Below are positions 42,321 through 54,563 of a stretch of DNA of 64,000 bases, in pieces; position 1 is the stretch's first letter, and each line of letters opens with the position of its first letter. A model generated the notes under the pieces. It worked only from the letters and a program-made list of their open reading frames with translations, was not told where the DNA came from and made no database searches. The stretch covers positions 60,292,283-60,356,282 of the forward strand of contig NC_080043.1 in assembly GCF_012489685.1 (NCBI RefSeq), in the 5' to 3' direction. The translations under genes and the position numbers were made by a program. This DNA comes from Lotus japonicus (taxonomy: Eukaryota > Streptophyta > Magnoliopsida > Fabales > Fabaceae).

Positions 42321-43542
42321 TGAAGGTATGAAAAACGGTAGAAAGGGGGGGTTTGAATAACGTTTTCAGTACAAGACTTCCACCTTAAGGATTTTGGCAA
42401 ATCTTTCGAGAACTTAAGTGCTAAAGATAAGAGATAGAAAAGCACACAAGGATTTTATCCTGGTTCACTTGATAAATCACTCAAGCTACTCCAGTCCACC
42501 CGTTAAGGTGATTTCTTCCTTCTTAGAATGAAGGCAATCCACTAATCAGGTAAGAGTTACAACTGCACTTGAAACCTACAAGTGACTAACAATTACACTG
42601 ACTTAGCTTACACTAAGATTCACTCTCTTAGTCTTCTCTAGGATCCGATCAACCTTGATCTCCTAAAGGCAAACTATACAACTGTATATGAAGTTCTTGT
42701 TTACAAAGAAAGTGCTTCTAAAAAGCTTATAGTAAACACAATGAATTTCAAGATGAAAGAAAGCTTAGAATATTTTGAATATGTCTTGCGCGTGTGTATT
42801 GCTTCTTCTTAGTTTCTTCCGCCGCTTCTTTCAATCTTCAGCCTCTATATATACTCCAAGGATTAGGGTTGAGCGTTGCATGGGAAATGCTACCGTTGGA
42901 GGGCAGTTCTGGAAAATCCAGCTTCTGCTGTGGCTGAGAACGTTAGGTAGGTCGTCAGGAAGGTACACTTGCTTTTGTACTTGGATAGCGACTTGACCTT
43001 TTAACCTAGGAGACTTCTGATCAGGGGAATACTTCATATTGGAACTTGTGAAGCCGGTTGATCAGAGTCAGAGGGAAAGCACAGATCCTCTGACCATTGT
43101 ATCTTCTGATTCTGAACTCAGAGGGAAGAACATGGCCTTCAGAGTTTCTTGCTTCTGGACTTCAGAGTTTCCACTATTCAGCTTCTGGATCTTCAGAGTC
43201 TTCTACACCATCAGAACATCTGAACCTTCAGTGTTTCTTGGTTATCAGAACTTCTGGATCTTCAGAGCTTCTAGCGACTGAGTCCACATCAGAGTTTGTA
43301 TAGCTTCAGAACTTCTGAAGCTTTTCCACTGTTCATACTGAACATGGTGAATGTGAAAGCGTTGCTTGGGTCACTCTTTATACACAGTGCTTCTGATTTG
43401 TGTGAGATTGAGTTGAGGTCAGAGCCTGTAAATAGCACACTCAGAAAAACACGTTAGAGTACCACAATTGTTCATATCAAAAGGTTAACTTGTAATCATC
43501 AAAACATAGAGTTGTACTACTAGATCAAAACTTGATCTTACA
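42321..43542 (-). repeat. element B 3' LTR (complete)
   Basis: 1,222 bp on the minus strand from TGTAAGATCAAG (43542) to CATACCTTCA (42321). It is preceded on that strand by the polypurine tract AAAAAGGGGGAGAT and contains the same TATATATAG promoter motif. Confidence 0.92.
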
Positions 43543-44192
43543 ATCTCCCCCTTTTTGATGATGACAAAACTAAGATTTTTGATGAACAATTCTTAAACAT
43601 TAAACTGAATTCACTCAGAGTTTAGAGATATAGAATAATACTTATCCTGATGTGAATAGTTTATCTTGCTCATTCTGAATTCAAGTCACTGCTTGATTCT
43701 GAGCTTAGCTCGCCCTGAATCTAATACTTGATGAAAACGTTAGTAAAGTCTAGATTCTGAGCTAAATGATGTAAGAGTTCAGAGTGAAAAACTTATGACA
43801 TAGATGAAGAACGAATAATCAGAGCGCATAAGTGATCAGAGTCAGGGACAAGGTATCAGAGTCTTGGGTATCAGAGTCAACTTAGAATCACTTCAGAAGA
43901 AGTGAAATGTATTCCTTGTATTTGCCCAGTGACACATCTATGGTCATGAAGGTGGAACTCTTAAATTCTCCAAAAGAAAAAATAAATCACACTAACACAT
44001 CTTACACATCAAAAACTGGGTTTACTCCCCCTTTTTGTCATAAGCAAAAAGCTTGGGGTGTGAAAAACTTAGCTTGAAGTACAAGGTACTCCCCCTTAGA
44101 GAAGGTCTAAGTTTAAAGAAAATGAAAACGATGTAAGAATCAGAGTTAGGCGAAAATAAATAGAAGAGTTAATGCAAGGGATGAACGTTTAC
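43543..44192 (-). other. element B 3' untranslated region with polypurine tracts
   Basis: Mirror of 37476-38173. On the minus strand it shows GGGGGAG at the LTR edge and near 44031 and 44095. The internal tract near 43710 is altered to GGGCGAG. Non-coding. Confidence 0.65.
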
Positions 44193-44294
44193 CACCGGTC
44201 AAGTGAGTAAATAGAAGGGTCAGTTACCAAGAACTTAACCTCGAGAAACTGTAATAGCATTAACTTTCAGAGAGAAAGTGAAGCCTATAAAAAG
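44193..44294 (+). promoter_or_regulatory. mini-gene promoter (element B)
   Basis: CACCGG at 44193-44198, TCGAGAAACTG at 44241 running on to TAGCATTAACT at 44265, and TATAAAAAG at 44286-44294, 62 nt before the ATG at 44348. Order and the 45-nt box-to-TATA spacing match the gypsy-borne copy at 4443-4554. Confidence 0.6.
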
Positions 44295-44347
44295 CGTTGG
44301 AGAGAAAGGTAAGCTTCACACCTCGAATAATTTTCAGTAAGAAAAAA

Positions 44348-44740
44348 ATGGCATCATACAACGTAGCACTAGAAGAGCTGAGGAAGAAGGCCTTTGAAGA
44401 GGACTTGTTCCTGAACATCAGGCATCCAGAGGGTGCAACTACCATCGCGGAGCTGACACGGACACTGCTGGAAGAGGACCTGCGTCCAGAGTTGGAGAGA
44501 GACCTGAAGGAATTTCTTGCCTTCGTGGAGGAGGTGCAAGAACTCAGCCGCCTTGAACTCAAGCTGCTGGAAGAAAAAGAAATCTTGGAAAAGAAGCTCA
44601 GGACTTCAGAAGAGATTCTGGAGAAAGATGAGCTAAAGGTCAGACTCAACAACATCCAGCATGTACTGGAGCGTCTGGAGAAGGATAGGTCAGAGCAGCG
44701 CCAGGAGTGCAGAAGAATGAGGAGGGATCCTCCATTCTAG
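44348..44740 (+). CDS. antisense 130-aa mini-gene of element B
   Basis: Intact plus-strand ORF, antisense to element B. It has the same start (MASYNVALEELRKKAF) and end (RRMRRDPPF) as the element A copy. An upstream in-frame start at 44297 exists, but the homologues and TATA spacing favour 44348. Changes against element A between residues about 75 and 115 are few and mostly conservative. The frame survives although the third ORF of the same element carries a nonsense codon. Function unknown. Confidence 0.75.
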   Translation: MASYNVALEELRKKAFEEDLFLNIRHPEGATTIAELTRTLLEEDLRPELERDLKEFLAFVEEVQELSRLELKLLEEKEILEKKLRTSEEILEKDELKVRLNNIQHVLERLEKDRSEQRQECRRMRRDPPF

Positions 44741-44944
44741 ATTATATGATGTAAAGAAATATGATGTAAACATAGAACAATGAATAAAAAAGACTTTTGC
44801 AAACATATGTGACATAAGTATATAGATATATATGCATATATAATCACAAACGAACAAAAGAGAATAAATAAATAAAAAGAAACAGAGTTTAACAAAAGGA
44901 AAACAAAGTTAACGAAAAAGAAGAAAAAGAAGAGATCCTAAAAA

Positions 44945-47794
44945 CTAAGGTTTGTCAGTGCGTCTCAGAAGTTCCATCATCATTTGCTTCATCTCAATCA
45001 GCATGGATTCATGAGTGTCAAGACGTTGTTCCATGATGTCGAGTCTGGATGAGCTTGTCTGAGTAGAGCTGGAAGGAACATTCTGAGCAGCTTGAGGTTC
45101 TTGAAGGGAAGCAGAAGCAGCAGGAGTAAACACAACTGGTGCAAGTCGCTCTGCCTCAGCCTCAGCGTCAAGACGCTCTGCCTCAAGTCTGGATTGTTCA
45201 GCCTGAGCTGCTGCTTGACGTGCAGCTTCGTCTGCTTGTTCTTTCTTTCTCTTGGCTTCTTCAATAGCTTCAAGAAGCTTATTTCTCTGTTCTAGTTCGT
45301 GAAGAGCCACCCTCCTAGCAAGCCTTTGCTTTGCAGCCTCAATGCTCTGACTGCCCTCTGCATGCAGGAGCTGCATCATAATTGGAACTTGAGCCACTAG
45401 CCAAGTGCTCAGATTGTTCCACTCATCAGCCACATTTTCAGCATTCTCACTGAGATCAGTCTGACCGTGCACATTGCGGAGCCTCAAAGAGGCTTCATGA
45501 TAGAAGATATTGATGCACTCAGAGAGAGATGTGGGTTGAAGGTGAGTATAGGGAATTATGGAGAGGTTGGGTTCAGGAGAGGCTGGGTGATTGCTGCTAT
45601 GGGCTTCAGAGGCACCTTGTGGAGAACCAATGTTAATCATGGGAGCATTGGGTTCAGAGGTTCCAAGGTGAGGGTCTGAAGTTTCAACCAGAGGGTGAGG
45701 TGATCTAACCGAGGATTGGTTAGACACTGATTGTTCAGGTTCAGGGTCTGGTTGAATGGGCTCTTGTTGGTCAGGGACAGGGTGAGCTTGTTGAACTAAG
45801 GGGTCTGCCTCTTGGATAGGATTGGCCAAGATAGGTTCATCTGGGTCAACTAGACGTTCAGGTCTAGGGCCAGGATATCTCCTAGGGCTTGGACAGGTAA
45901 GGTAATACTCTTCCAAGGCAGATACCTTTTCTTTTCTAACCTCCATGAATTTTCTAATTGATTCAGAGGTATTGGAGGGAGGAGAGTCAATAACATTGGT
46001 TGGGAAGGATACAGGTGTGAAGGCTGTTGAAGAGTCTGTATCCGTGGTTCTGACAGCAGGACGTGCTGATGCTCTGAGAGCAGAGTGATCAGACGTTCTG
46101 GGTTGTGGTTCTGTTTGGTTGGGCTCGGGTTGGTCTTGGACGATTGGTTCAGAAGATAATGGGTCGTACGGAATGGTAAGGAGAGATGTTGGTTCTTCTG
46201 ACCTAGAGGTTGGGTTCTGAAGCAAATTCCAGAGAGGTGCTTCAGTAGGAGAAGGTTGAAAGAAGGAAGATCTTGGGGAATGTGGTGGAGAGGTGGTTTG
46301 TGCGGCTGGCTGGGATTCAGGAATAGGAGTGAGGGGATTTGAGGAGTGTTAGAGCAAGGCAGAAATAGGGAGTGCATCAAATAAATTCAAATCATCATCA
46401 GAAGCAAGTGCAGGCTTACTTGAATGTGCTGATGATCGAGTCACTCTGGCAGGAGGTTCAGTCCTTCTGACCACTGCAGCAGCTGGTTCCACCCGAGTAG
46501 GCTTCACCACGATTCTGACCTTCTTCTGCTTCTTCTTTGGAGGACCATCCTCACTATCATCATCATCACCATCATCAGGCTTTCTCTTTGTCTTTTTGAC
46601 CAGAGGGACATCAGAGTCTTCAGAGGATTCTTCCAGAACCATCTTCCTCTGAGCTTTCTTCTTTGGAGGAGAAGGAAACTCTGGAGCTGGCGGTAGTCTG
46701 CTGATGAAATCATCAAGGTCAATCTCGAATCCTTGAGCCCTGAGGTCTTCAACATAGCATCTGATGGCTTCAGGATGGTCTGCTTGAGTCCACAGAGGGT
46801 AGTCATTCAGAGGCATTCTTCTTCCTCTGATCTCAGAAGATGAGTCTTCATGAGCAGGAGCAATCTTCTTCTGGATTAAGCCCATCTTCTTCAAGGAGTT
46901 TGCAGTGAAGACATCACTGACAATTGTGCTCAAATCCTCTGTGCAACCAGCATTGATCAAGTCTTGCACCAAGTTGCTTTCAATGAGAAAGTCTGAGAGC
47001 AGCCTCCCAAAAGGGATGTATTTTATTGCAGACTTGATGGAGGCGGTGGTGCGAGACTTCCGGATGCATTCCTTTAAGTAGGAGAACAGGAAGTAGGGAA
47101 GGCAGATCTTCTCCTTGTCTTGAATGAAGAACAGCATCGCCTTCTGGTTGATGTTGATGTAGTCTGGAGAACTGCCCTTCGGTCTCTGGTTTATGCAGTT
47201 GAGCAGGATCTTGTGCCAGATTCTGAGTTTGGGGTGAAGATCCATCACTTTGTAACTCGTCTTGCCCGGTTTAAAGGTGGTGTACAGAGCCTGGTTGACT
47301 ATGTCCTTGGTGCTGGGTTTCAGCTTCGATTCCGTCAGTTGGAAACGATACCCATAAGTAGTATCTGCACCTAGCAGATTCACGAATGACTTCTCAGTGA
47401 TAATGATCTTCCTGCCAAGAATGTGAGAGACCACCTGAGTGTCATCGCAGTCTACGTGCTTCCAGAATTCCTTTACCAATTTCTCATACACCGGTCCTCG
47501 AAGTCGATTGAAATAGTTTCCCCAACCTTGAGCTTGAACTTCAGGACGAAGATCATACCCATTTGCAGCCAAGTTATCGAGGTTGAATCTCCATTCTGCC
47601 AGGACTTGGAGTTCCTCAGGAGCAAATACGCAGTGAACGGCACAGCCCCGTTCTGCAATAGGAACAATCTGCTCTTGAACTTGAACTTGTTCTTGTGCCG
47701 GGTTCTCAGAGCCCCTTTGACCCGTTGCCAAACCAACTTCCATGTGAGGGAACTGAGGTGCATCTGCAGTAGATCTTCTGGTTTGTCTCACCAT
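44945..47794 (-). pseudogene. element B third ORF, 'putative plant transposon protein' domain, with one nonsense codon
   Basis: Minus strand from ATG at 47794 (MVRQTRRSTADAPQ) to the terminator at 44945. The two open parts are 47794-46349 and about 46348-44945, separated by a TAA where element A has CAA (after LPISALL). Full length would be about 949 aa. The domain order is as in element A, here without the LTR insertion, so this copy shows the uninterrupted N-terminus and the empty CCCGG site. The upstream frame extends beyond 47794 to 47950, but the MVRQ start matches element A and follows a leader. Confidence 0.75.
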
Positions 47795-48237
47795 TTTGAA
47801 GAGGTTGAAGGTTTGAGGTAGAAGATGAAGTTTGAAGGATGAAGAGAGATCGAGAGAGAAATCAAGAAAGAGGCGGTTTTGAAAAGCAGAGAGTGCGAGA
47901 GTGAAAACCGGAAGTGAACGAGAACGTGTGTGTATAGTGGGTTTTATCAAATAACCGTTGTTGATTCAAAAAGCACTTTAAGATCAACGGTTGAAAATTA
48001 AAGATTGATAGTAACAGTAAAATACACAATCACACACAGGAGATAAGCATATCTACACGCAATCATAACAGACTGTCACACGGGCACAAGGAATTATGCA
48101 TCAGAAATTCTGACACACCTGTTGTTGTCTCAGCTTCAGAGTCAGTACCAGTGGGCACACACACTCTGATTGAGTTACCTTCTGGACTAGACATCTTCTG
48201 ATCAAGAAGTATCATAGTCAGAGGTTCTGATCCATCT

Positions 48238-50244
48238 TCACTCTGGACAAAAGTCCATGTTTAGATTTTTCAGAATAAAATTAAATCTATCCTCTGCTAA
48301 GGGCTTTGTAAAGATATCTGCCCATTGATGGTCAGTATCAACAAACTTCAGAAGAAGTACGCCCTTCTGCACATAATCTCTAATGAAGTGATACTTTACC
48401 TCAATGTGCTTTGCCCTTGAATGCAAGATAGGATTCTTGCTCAACGAGATTGCAGCAGTGTTATCACAATAAATTGGGATATTGCTCTCAAGGATCTGAT
48501 AATCCTCCAGCTGATGTTTCATCCAGAGCATCTGAGTGCTGCATATTGCTGCTGAGATATACTCTGCCTCTGCAGTTGATAGTGCAATAGTTGATTGCCT
48601 CTTGCTTGCCCATGAGACTAGATTGCTTCCCAGAAATTGACAATTTCCAGAAGTACTTTTTCTCTCTGTTCTATCTCCAGCATAATCAGCATCACAATAA
48701 CCTGAAAGCTTATACTCTGATGTTTTCTTATACATCAAGCCAAGGTTAGTGGTGCCTTTCAGATACCTTAGGATCCTCTTAACAGCAGTTAAGTGGGTTT
48801 CCCTTGGATCTGATTGGAAACGAGCACATAAGTGAACACTAAATAATATGTCTGGCCTAGATGCAGTTAAGTATAGAAGTGAACCTATCATTCCACGATA
48901 GAGCTTCTGACATACTTTACCACTTTTATCTTCTTTCTCCAAAATGCATGTAGGATGCATTGGAGTCTTGGCCACTGTAGATTCCAGCATATTGAACTTC
49001 TTCAGAAGTTCTTTAGTGTACTTGCTCTGATGGATATATGTTCCTTCTGGTGTTTGATCAACTTGTATTCCCAGAAAGTACTTTAATTCTCCCATCATAC
49101 TCATCTCAAATTCAGCCTGCATCATCTCAGAAAATTCTTTGCATAGAGATTGATTAGCAGAACCAAATATAATATCATCCACATAAATTTGCACAATTAA
49201 GATATCATCTTTATAAGTCTTGCAAAAAAGAGTTGTATCTACTTTACCCCTTACAAACTCATTCTCCAGAAGGAATGAGCTAAGTCTCTCATACCATGCT
49301 CTGGGAGCTTGCTTCAGACCGTAGAGTGATTTCTTTAATTTGAACACATGGTCTGGTTTCTTTTCATCTTCAAAACCTGGGGGTTGATGAACATAGACTT
49401 CCTCTGAGATATAACCATTTAGGAAGGCACTCTTTACGTCCATCTGATGTAGAACTATGTTGTGATTTACTGAGAAGGAGATCAACAGTCTAATTGCCTC
49501 CAGTCTTGCTACCGGAGCAAATGTTTCAGTGTAGTCTATTCCTTCCTGCTGGCTGTAGCCTTGAGCAACTAGCCTTGCCTTGTTTCTGACTACTTTTCCT
49601 TTCTCATTTAGCTTGTTTCTGAATACCCATTTCGTTCCAATAACATGAACATTCTCAGGCTTCTTCACTAAGCTCCAAACATCGTTCTTGGAAAATTGAT
49701 TCAGTTCTTCTTCCATGGCCAGAATCCAATCCTTGTCCTGAAGAGCTTCATCTATGGACTTGGGTTCAATTAAGGACACCAATCCTTTCAGACTCAGCAA
49801 GGTCTCTTCAGAGGGTCTGAAGGCAGATCTGGTTCTGACTGGTTCGTCTTTGTTGCCCAGAATCAATTCCTTAGGGTGAGCTGCAGTGATTCTGCTCTTC
49901 TTCAGAGTTTGTGAGTTAGAGGGACCAGCTTCTTCCTCTGGTTCATCTTCCTCTGGCTCAACTTCCTCTGGAGCTTTGCCTTTGTCAGAAACATTAATGC
50001 TTAAATCTGCAAACTTTTCAACTAGCTTTGACTGGTCAGAGTCAAGCTTATCATCAAATCTAACATGAATAGATTCTTCAATAGTCTTAGCATCAGTATT
50101 ATAAAATCTAAAACCTTTAGATCTATCAGAATAACCAAGTAATAAACACTTAGAAGACTTAGCATCAAATTTATGCAATCTATCCTTAGTATTGAGAACA
50201 TAACAAACACAGCCAAAAGGATGAAAATAAGAAATGTTGGGTTT
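48238..50244 (-). pseudogene. pol: element B Pol, RT-RNase H part, 5' truncated
   Basis: Open on the minus strand from the break at 50244 to the stop at 48238. It begins within the integrase C-terminal region (about where element A reads [11 protein letters not shown]) and includes the full RT ([20 protein letters not shown]) and an unbroken RNase H ([41 protein letters not shown]). It has GAG at the codon that is TAG in element A and no solo LTR, so it gives the reference reading for both lesions. Protease and the integrase core are missing. Confidence 0.88.
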
Positions 50245-51210
50245 GATGTGGACTCAGTCGCTAGAAGCTCTGAAGATCCAGAAGTTCTGATAACCAAGAA
50301 ACACTGAAGGTTCAGATGTTCTGATGGTGTAGAAGACTCTGAAGATCCAGAAGCTGAATAGTGGAAACTCTGAAGTCCAGAAGCAAGAAACTCTGAAGGC
50401 CATGTTCTTCCCTCTGAGTTCAGAATCAGAAGATACAATGGTCAGAGGATCTGTGCTTTCCCTCTGACTCTGATCAACCGGCTTCACAAGTTCCAATATG
50501 AAGTATTCCTCTGATCAGAAGTCTCCTAGGTTAAAAGGTCAAGTCGCTATCCAAGTACAAAAGCAAGTGTACCTTCCTGACGACCTACCTAACGTTCTCA
50601 GCCACAGCAGAAGCTGGATTTTCCAGAACTGCCCTCCAACGGTAGCATTTCCCATGCAACGCTCAACCCTAATCCTTGGAGTATATATAGAGGCTGAAGA
50701 TTGAAAGAAGCGGAAGAAACTAAGAAGAAGCAACACACACGCGCAAGACATATTCAAAATATTCTAAGCTTTCTTTCATCTGAAATTCATTGTGTTTACT
50801 ATAAGCTTTTTAGAAGCAATTTCTTTGTAAACAAGAACTTCATATACAGTTGTATAGTTTGCCTTTAGGAGATCAAGGTTGATCGGATCCTAGAGAAGAC
50901 TAAGAGAGTGAATCTTAGTGTGAGCTAAGTCAGTGTAATTGTTAGTCACTTGTAGGTTTCAAGTGCAGTTGTAACTCTTACCTGATTAGTGGATTGCCTT
51001 CATTCTAAGAAGGAAGAAATCACCTTAACGGGTGGACTGGAGTAGCTTGAGTGATTTATCAAGTGAACCAGGATAAAATCCTTGTGTGCTTTTCTATCTC
51101 TTATCTTTAGCACTTAAGTTCTCAAAAGATTTGTCAAAATCCTTAAGGTGGAAGTTTTGTTCTGAAAACGTTATTCAAACCCCCCCTTTCTACCGTTTTT
51201 CATACCTTCA
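50245..51210 (+). repeat. unit 2: solo LTR, 5' 252 bp missing
   Basis: Copy of 33051-34016. It begins in mid-LTR at the duplication junction, directly abutting cut pol sequence of element B. Confidence 0.92.
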
Positions 51211-53968
51211 CCCGGCACAAGAACAAGTTCAAGCTCAAGAGCAGATTGTTCCAATTGCAGAACGGGGCTGTGCCGTTCACTGCGTATTTGCTCCTGAGGA
51301 ACTCCAAGTCCTGACAGAATGGAGATTCAACCTCGATAACTTGGCTGCAAATGGGTATGATCTTCGTCCTGAAGTCCAAGCTCAAGGTTGGGGAAACTAT
51401 TTCAATCGACTTCGAGGACCGGTGTATGAGAAATTGGTAAAGGAATTCTGGAAGCACGCAGACTGCGATGACACTCAGGTGGTCTCTCACATTCTTGGCA
51501 GGAAGATCATTATCACTGAGAAGTCATTCGTGAATCTGCTAGGTGCAGATACTGCTTATGGGTATCGTTTCCAACTGACGGAATCGAAGCTGAAACCCAG
51601 CACCAAGGACATAGTCAACCAGGCTCTGTACACCACCTTCAAACCGGGCAAGACGAGTTACAAAGTGATGGATCTTCACCCCAAACTCAGAATCTGGCAC
51701 AAGATCCTGCTCAACTGCATAAACCAGAGACCGAAGGGCAGTTCTCCAGACTACATCAACTTCAACCAGAAGGCGATGCTGTTCTTCATTCAAGACAAGG
51801 AGAAGATCTGCCTTCCCTACTTCCTGTTCTCCTACTTAAAGGAATGCATCCGGAAGTCTCGCACCACCGCCTCCATCAAGTCTGCAATCAAATATATCCC
51901 TTTTGGGAGGCTGCTCTCAGACTTTCTCATTGAAAGCAACTTGGTGCAAGATTTGATCGATGCTGGTTGCACAGAGGATTTGAGCACAATTGTCAGTGAT
52001 GTCTTCACTGCAAACTCCTTGAAGAAGATGGGCTTAATCCAGAAGAAGATTGCTCCTGCTCATGAAGACACATCTTCTGAGATCAGAGGAAGAAGAATGC
52101 CTCTGAATGACTACCCTCTGTGGACTCAAGCAGACCATCCTGAAGCCATCAGATGCTATGTTGAAGACCTCAGGGCTCAAGGTTTCGAAATTGACCTTGA
52201 TGATTTCGTCAGCAGACTACCGCCAGCTCCAGAGTTTCCTTCTCCTCCCAAGAGGAAAGCTCAGAGGAAGATGGTTCTGGAAGAATCCTCTGAAGACTCT
52301 GATGTCCCTCTGGTCAAGAAGACGAAGAGAAAGCCTGATGATGGTGATGATGATGATAGTGAGGATGGTCCTCCAAAGAAGAAGCAGAAGAAGGTCAGAA
52401 TCGTGGTGAAGCCTACTCGGGTGGAACCAGCTGCTGAAGTGGTCAGAAGGACTGAACCTCCTGCCAGAGTGACTCGATCATCAGCACATACAAGTAAGCC
52501 TGCACTTGCTTCTGATGATGATTTGAATTTATTTGATGCACTCCCTATTTCTGCTTTGCTCCAACACTCCTCAAATCCCCTCACTCCTATTCCTAAATCC
52601 CAGCCAGCCGCACAAACCACCTCTCCACCACATTCCCCAAGATCTTCCTTCTTTCAACCTTCTCCTACTGAAGCATCACTCTGGAATCTGCTTCAGAACC
52701 CAACCTCTAGGTCAGAAGAACCAACATCTCTCCTTACCATTCCATACGACCCATTATCTTCTGAACCAATCGTCCAAGACCAACCTGAGCCCAACCAAAC
52801 AGAACCACAACCCAGAACGTCTGATCACTCTGCTCCCAGAGCATCAGCACGTCCTGCTGTCAGAACCACGGATACAGACTCTTCAACCGCCTTTACACCT
52901 GTATCCTTCCCAACCAATGTTATTGACTCTCCTCCCTCCAATACCTCTGAATCAATTAGAAAATTCATGGAGGTTAGAAAAGAAAAGGTATCTGCCTTGG
53001 AAGAGTATTACCTTACCTGTCCAAGCCCTAGGAGATATCCTGGCCCTAGACCTGAACGTCTAGTTGACCCAGATGAACCTATCTTGGCCAATCCTATCCA
53101 AGAGGCAGACCCCTTAGTTCAACAAGCTCATCCTGTCCCTGACCAACATGAGCCTATTCAACCAGACCCTGAACCTGCACAATCAGTGTCTAACCAATCC
53201 TCGGTTAGATCACCTCACCCTCTGGTTGACACTTCAGACCCTCACCTTGGAACCTCTGAACCCAATGCTCCCATGATTAACATTGGTTCTCCACAAGGTG
53301 CCTCTGAAGCTCATAGCAGCAATCACCCAGCCTCTCCTGAACCCAACCTCTCCATAATTCCCTATACTCACCTTCAACTCACATCTCTCTCTGAGTGCAT
53401 CAATATCTTCTATCATGAAGCCTCTTTGAGGCTCCGCAATGTGCACGGTCAGACTGATCTCAGTGAGAATGCTGAAAATGTGGCTGATGAGTGGAACAAT
53501 CTGAGCACTTGGCTAGTGGCTCAAGTTCCAATTATGATGCAGCTCCTGCATGCAGAGGGCAGTCAGAGCATTGAGGCCGCAAAGCAAAGGCTTGCTAGGA
53601 GGGTGGCTCTTCATGAACTAGAACAGAGAAATAAGCTTCTTGAAGCTATTGAAGAAGCCAAGAGAAAGAAAGAACAAGCAGAAGAAGCTGCACGTCAAGC
53701 AGCAGCTCAGGCTGAACAAGCCAGACTTGAGGCAGAGCGTCTTGAAGCTGAGGCTGAGGCAGAGCGACTTGCACCGGTTGTGTTTACTCCTGCTGCTTCT
53801 GCTTCCATTCCAGATCCTCAAGCTGCTCAGAATGTTCCTTCCAGTTCTTCTCAGCCAAGCTCTTCCAGACTCGACATCATGGAACAACGTCTTGACACTC
53901 ATGAATCCATGCTGATTGAGATGAAGCAAATGATGATGGAACTTCTGAGACGCACTGACAAACCTTAG
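51211..53968 (+). pseudogene. unit 2: third ORF of element A, lacking its N-terminus
   Basis: Identical translation to 34017-36774. The first 32 codons lie outside the duplicated unit. The frame runs in from LTR sequence without an ATG, so there is no natural start until an internal methionine in the KVMDLHP region. Confidence 0.75.
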
Positions 53969-54170
53969 TTTTTAGGATCTCTTCTTTTTCTTCTTTTTCG
54001 TTAACTTTGTTTTCCTTTTGTTAAACTCTGTTTCTTTTTATTTATTTATTCTCTTTTGTTCGTTTGTGATTATATATGCATAACTATATACTTATGACAA
54101 ATATGTTTGCTAAACTCGTTTTATTCATAATTGTTCTATGTTTACATCATATTTCTTTACATCATATAAT

Positions 54171-54563
54171 CTAGAATGGAGGATCCCTCCTCATTCTTCT
54201 GCACTCCTGGCGCTGCTCTGACCTATCCTTTTCCAGACGATCCAGTACATGCTGGATGTTGCTGAGCCTGATCTTTAGCTCATCCCTCTCCAGAATGTCT
54301 TCTGAAGTCCTGAGCTTCTCTTCCAAAATTTCTTTTTCTTCCAGCAGCTTGAGTTCAAGCCGGCTGAGTTCTTGCACCTCCTCCACGAAGGCAAGAAATT
54401 CCTTCAGGTCTCTCTCCAACTCTGGCCGCAGGTCCTCTTCCAGCAGTGTCCGTGTCAGCTCCGCGATGGTAGTTGCACCCTCTGGATGCCTGATGTTCAG
54501 GAACAAGTCCTCTTCAAAGGCCTTCTTCCTCAGCTCTTCTAGTGCTACGTTGTATGATGCCAT
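54171..54563 (-). CDS. unit 2: antisense 130-aa mini-gene (copy of element A)
   Basis: Same translation as 36977-37369, intact, with the same TATA and TCGAGAAAC boxes upstream on the minus strand (54616-54669). Confidence 0.75.
   Translation of the reverse strand: MASYNVALEELRKKAFEEDLFLNIRHPEGATTIAELTRTLLEEDLRPELERDLKEFLAFVEEVQELSRLELKLLEEKEILEEKLRTSEDILERDELKIRLSNIQHVLDRLEKDRSEQRQECRRMRRDPPF

Larger units (their letters stand above)
33051..50244 (+). repeat. 17,194-bp tandem duplication, unit 1
   Basis: Everything from the middle of the solo LTR (33051) to the cut pol of element B (50244) recurs from 50245 onward at a constant offset of 17,194 bp. The unit contains the rest of the solo LTR, the third ORF and mini-gene of element A, the truncated 3' LTR, the B3-like gene, a LINE tail and all that remains of element B. 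The junction at 50244/50245 joins pol, minus strand, to the middle of an LTR, plus strand, with at most one base of shared sequence. Confidence 0.92.
42321..50244 (-). mobile_element. SIRE-like Ty1/copia element B, 5' part missing
   Basis: Minus-strand element with a full 3' LTR (42321-43542), the antisense mini-gene, the third ORF and the last two-thirds of RT-RNase H. It is cut at 50244, at the position matching about 29035 in element A. Its internal length of 6,702 bp agrees with the same part of element A (about 6,697 bp once the two solo LTRs are removed), so no other large changes occurred. It lacks gag, protease, integrase and the 5' LTR because of the duplication breakpoint. Confidence 0.9.
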
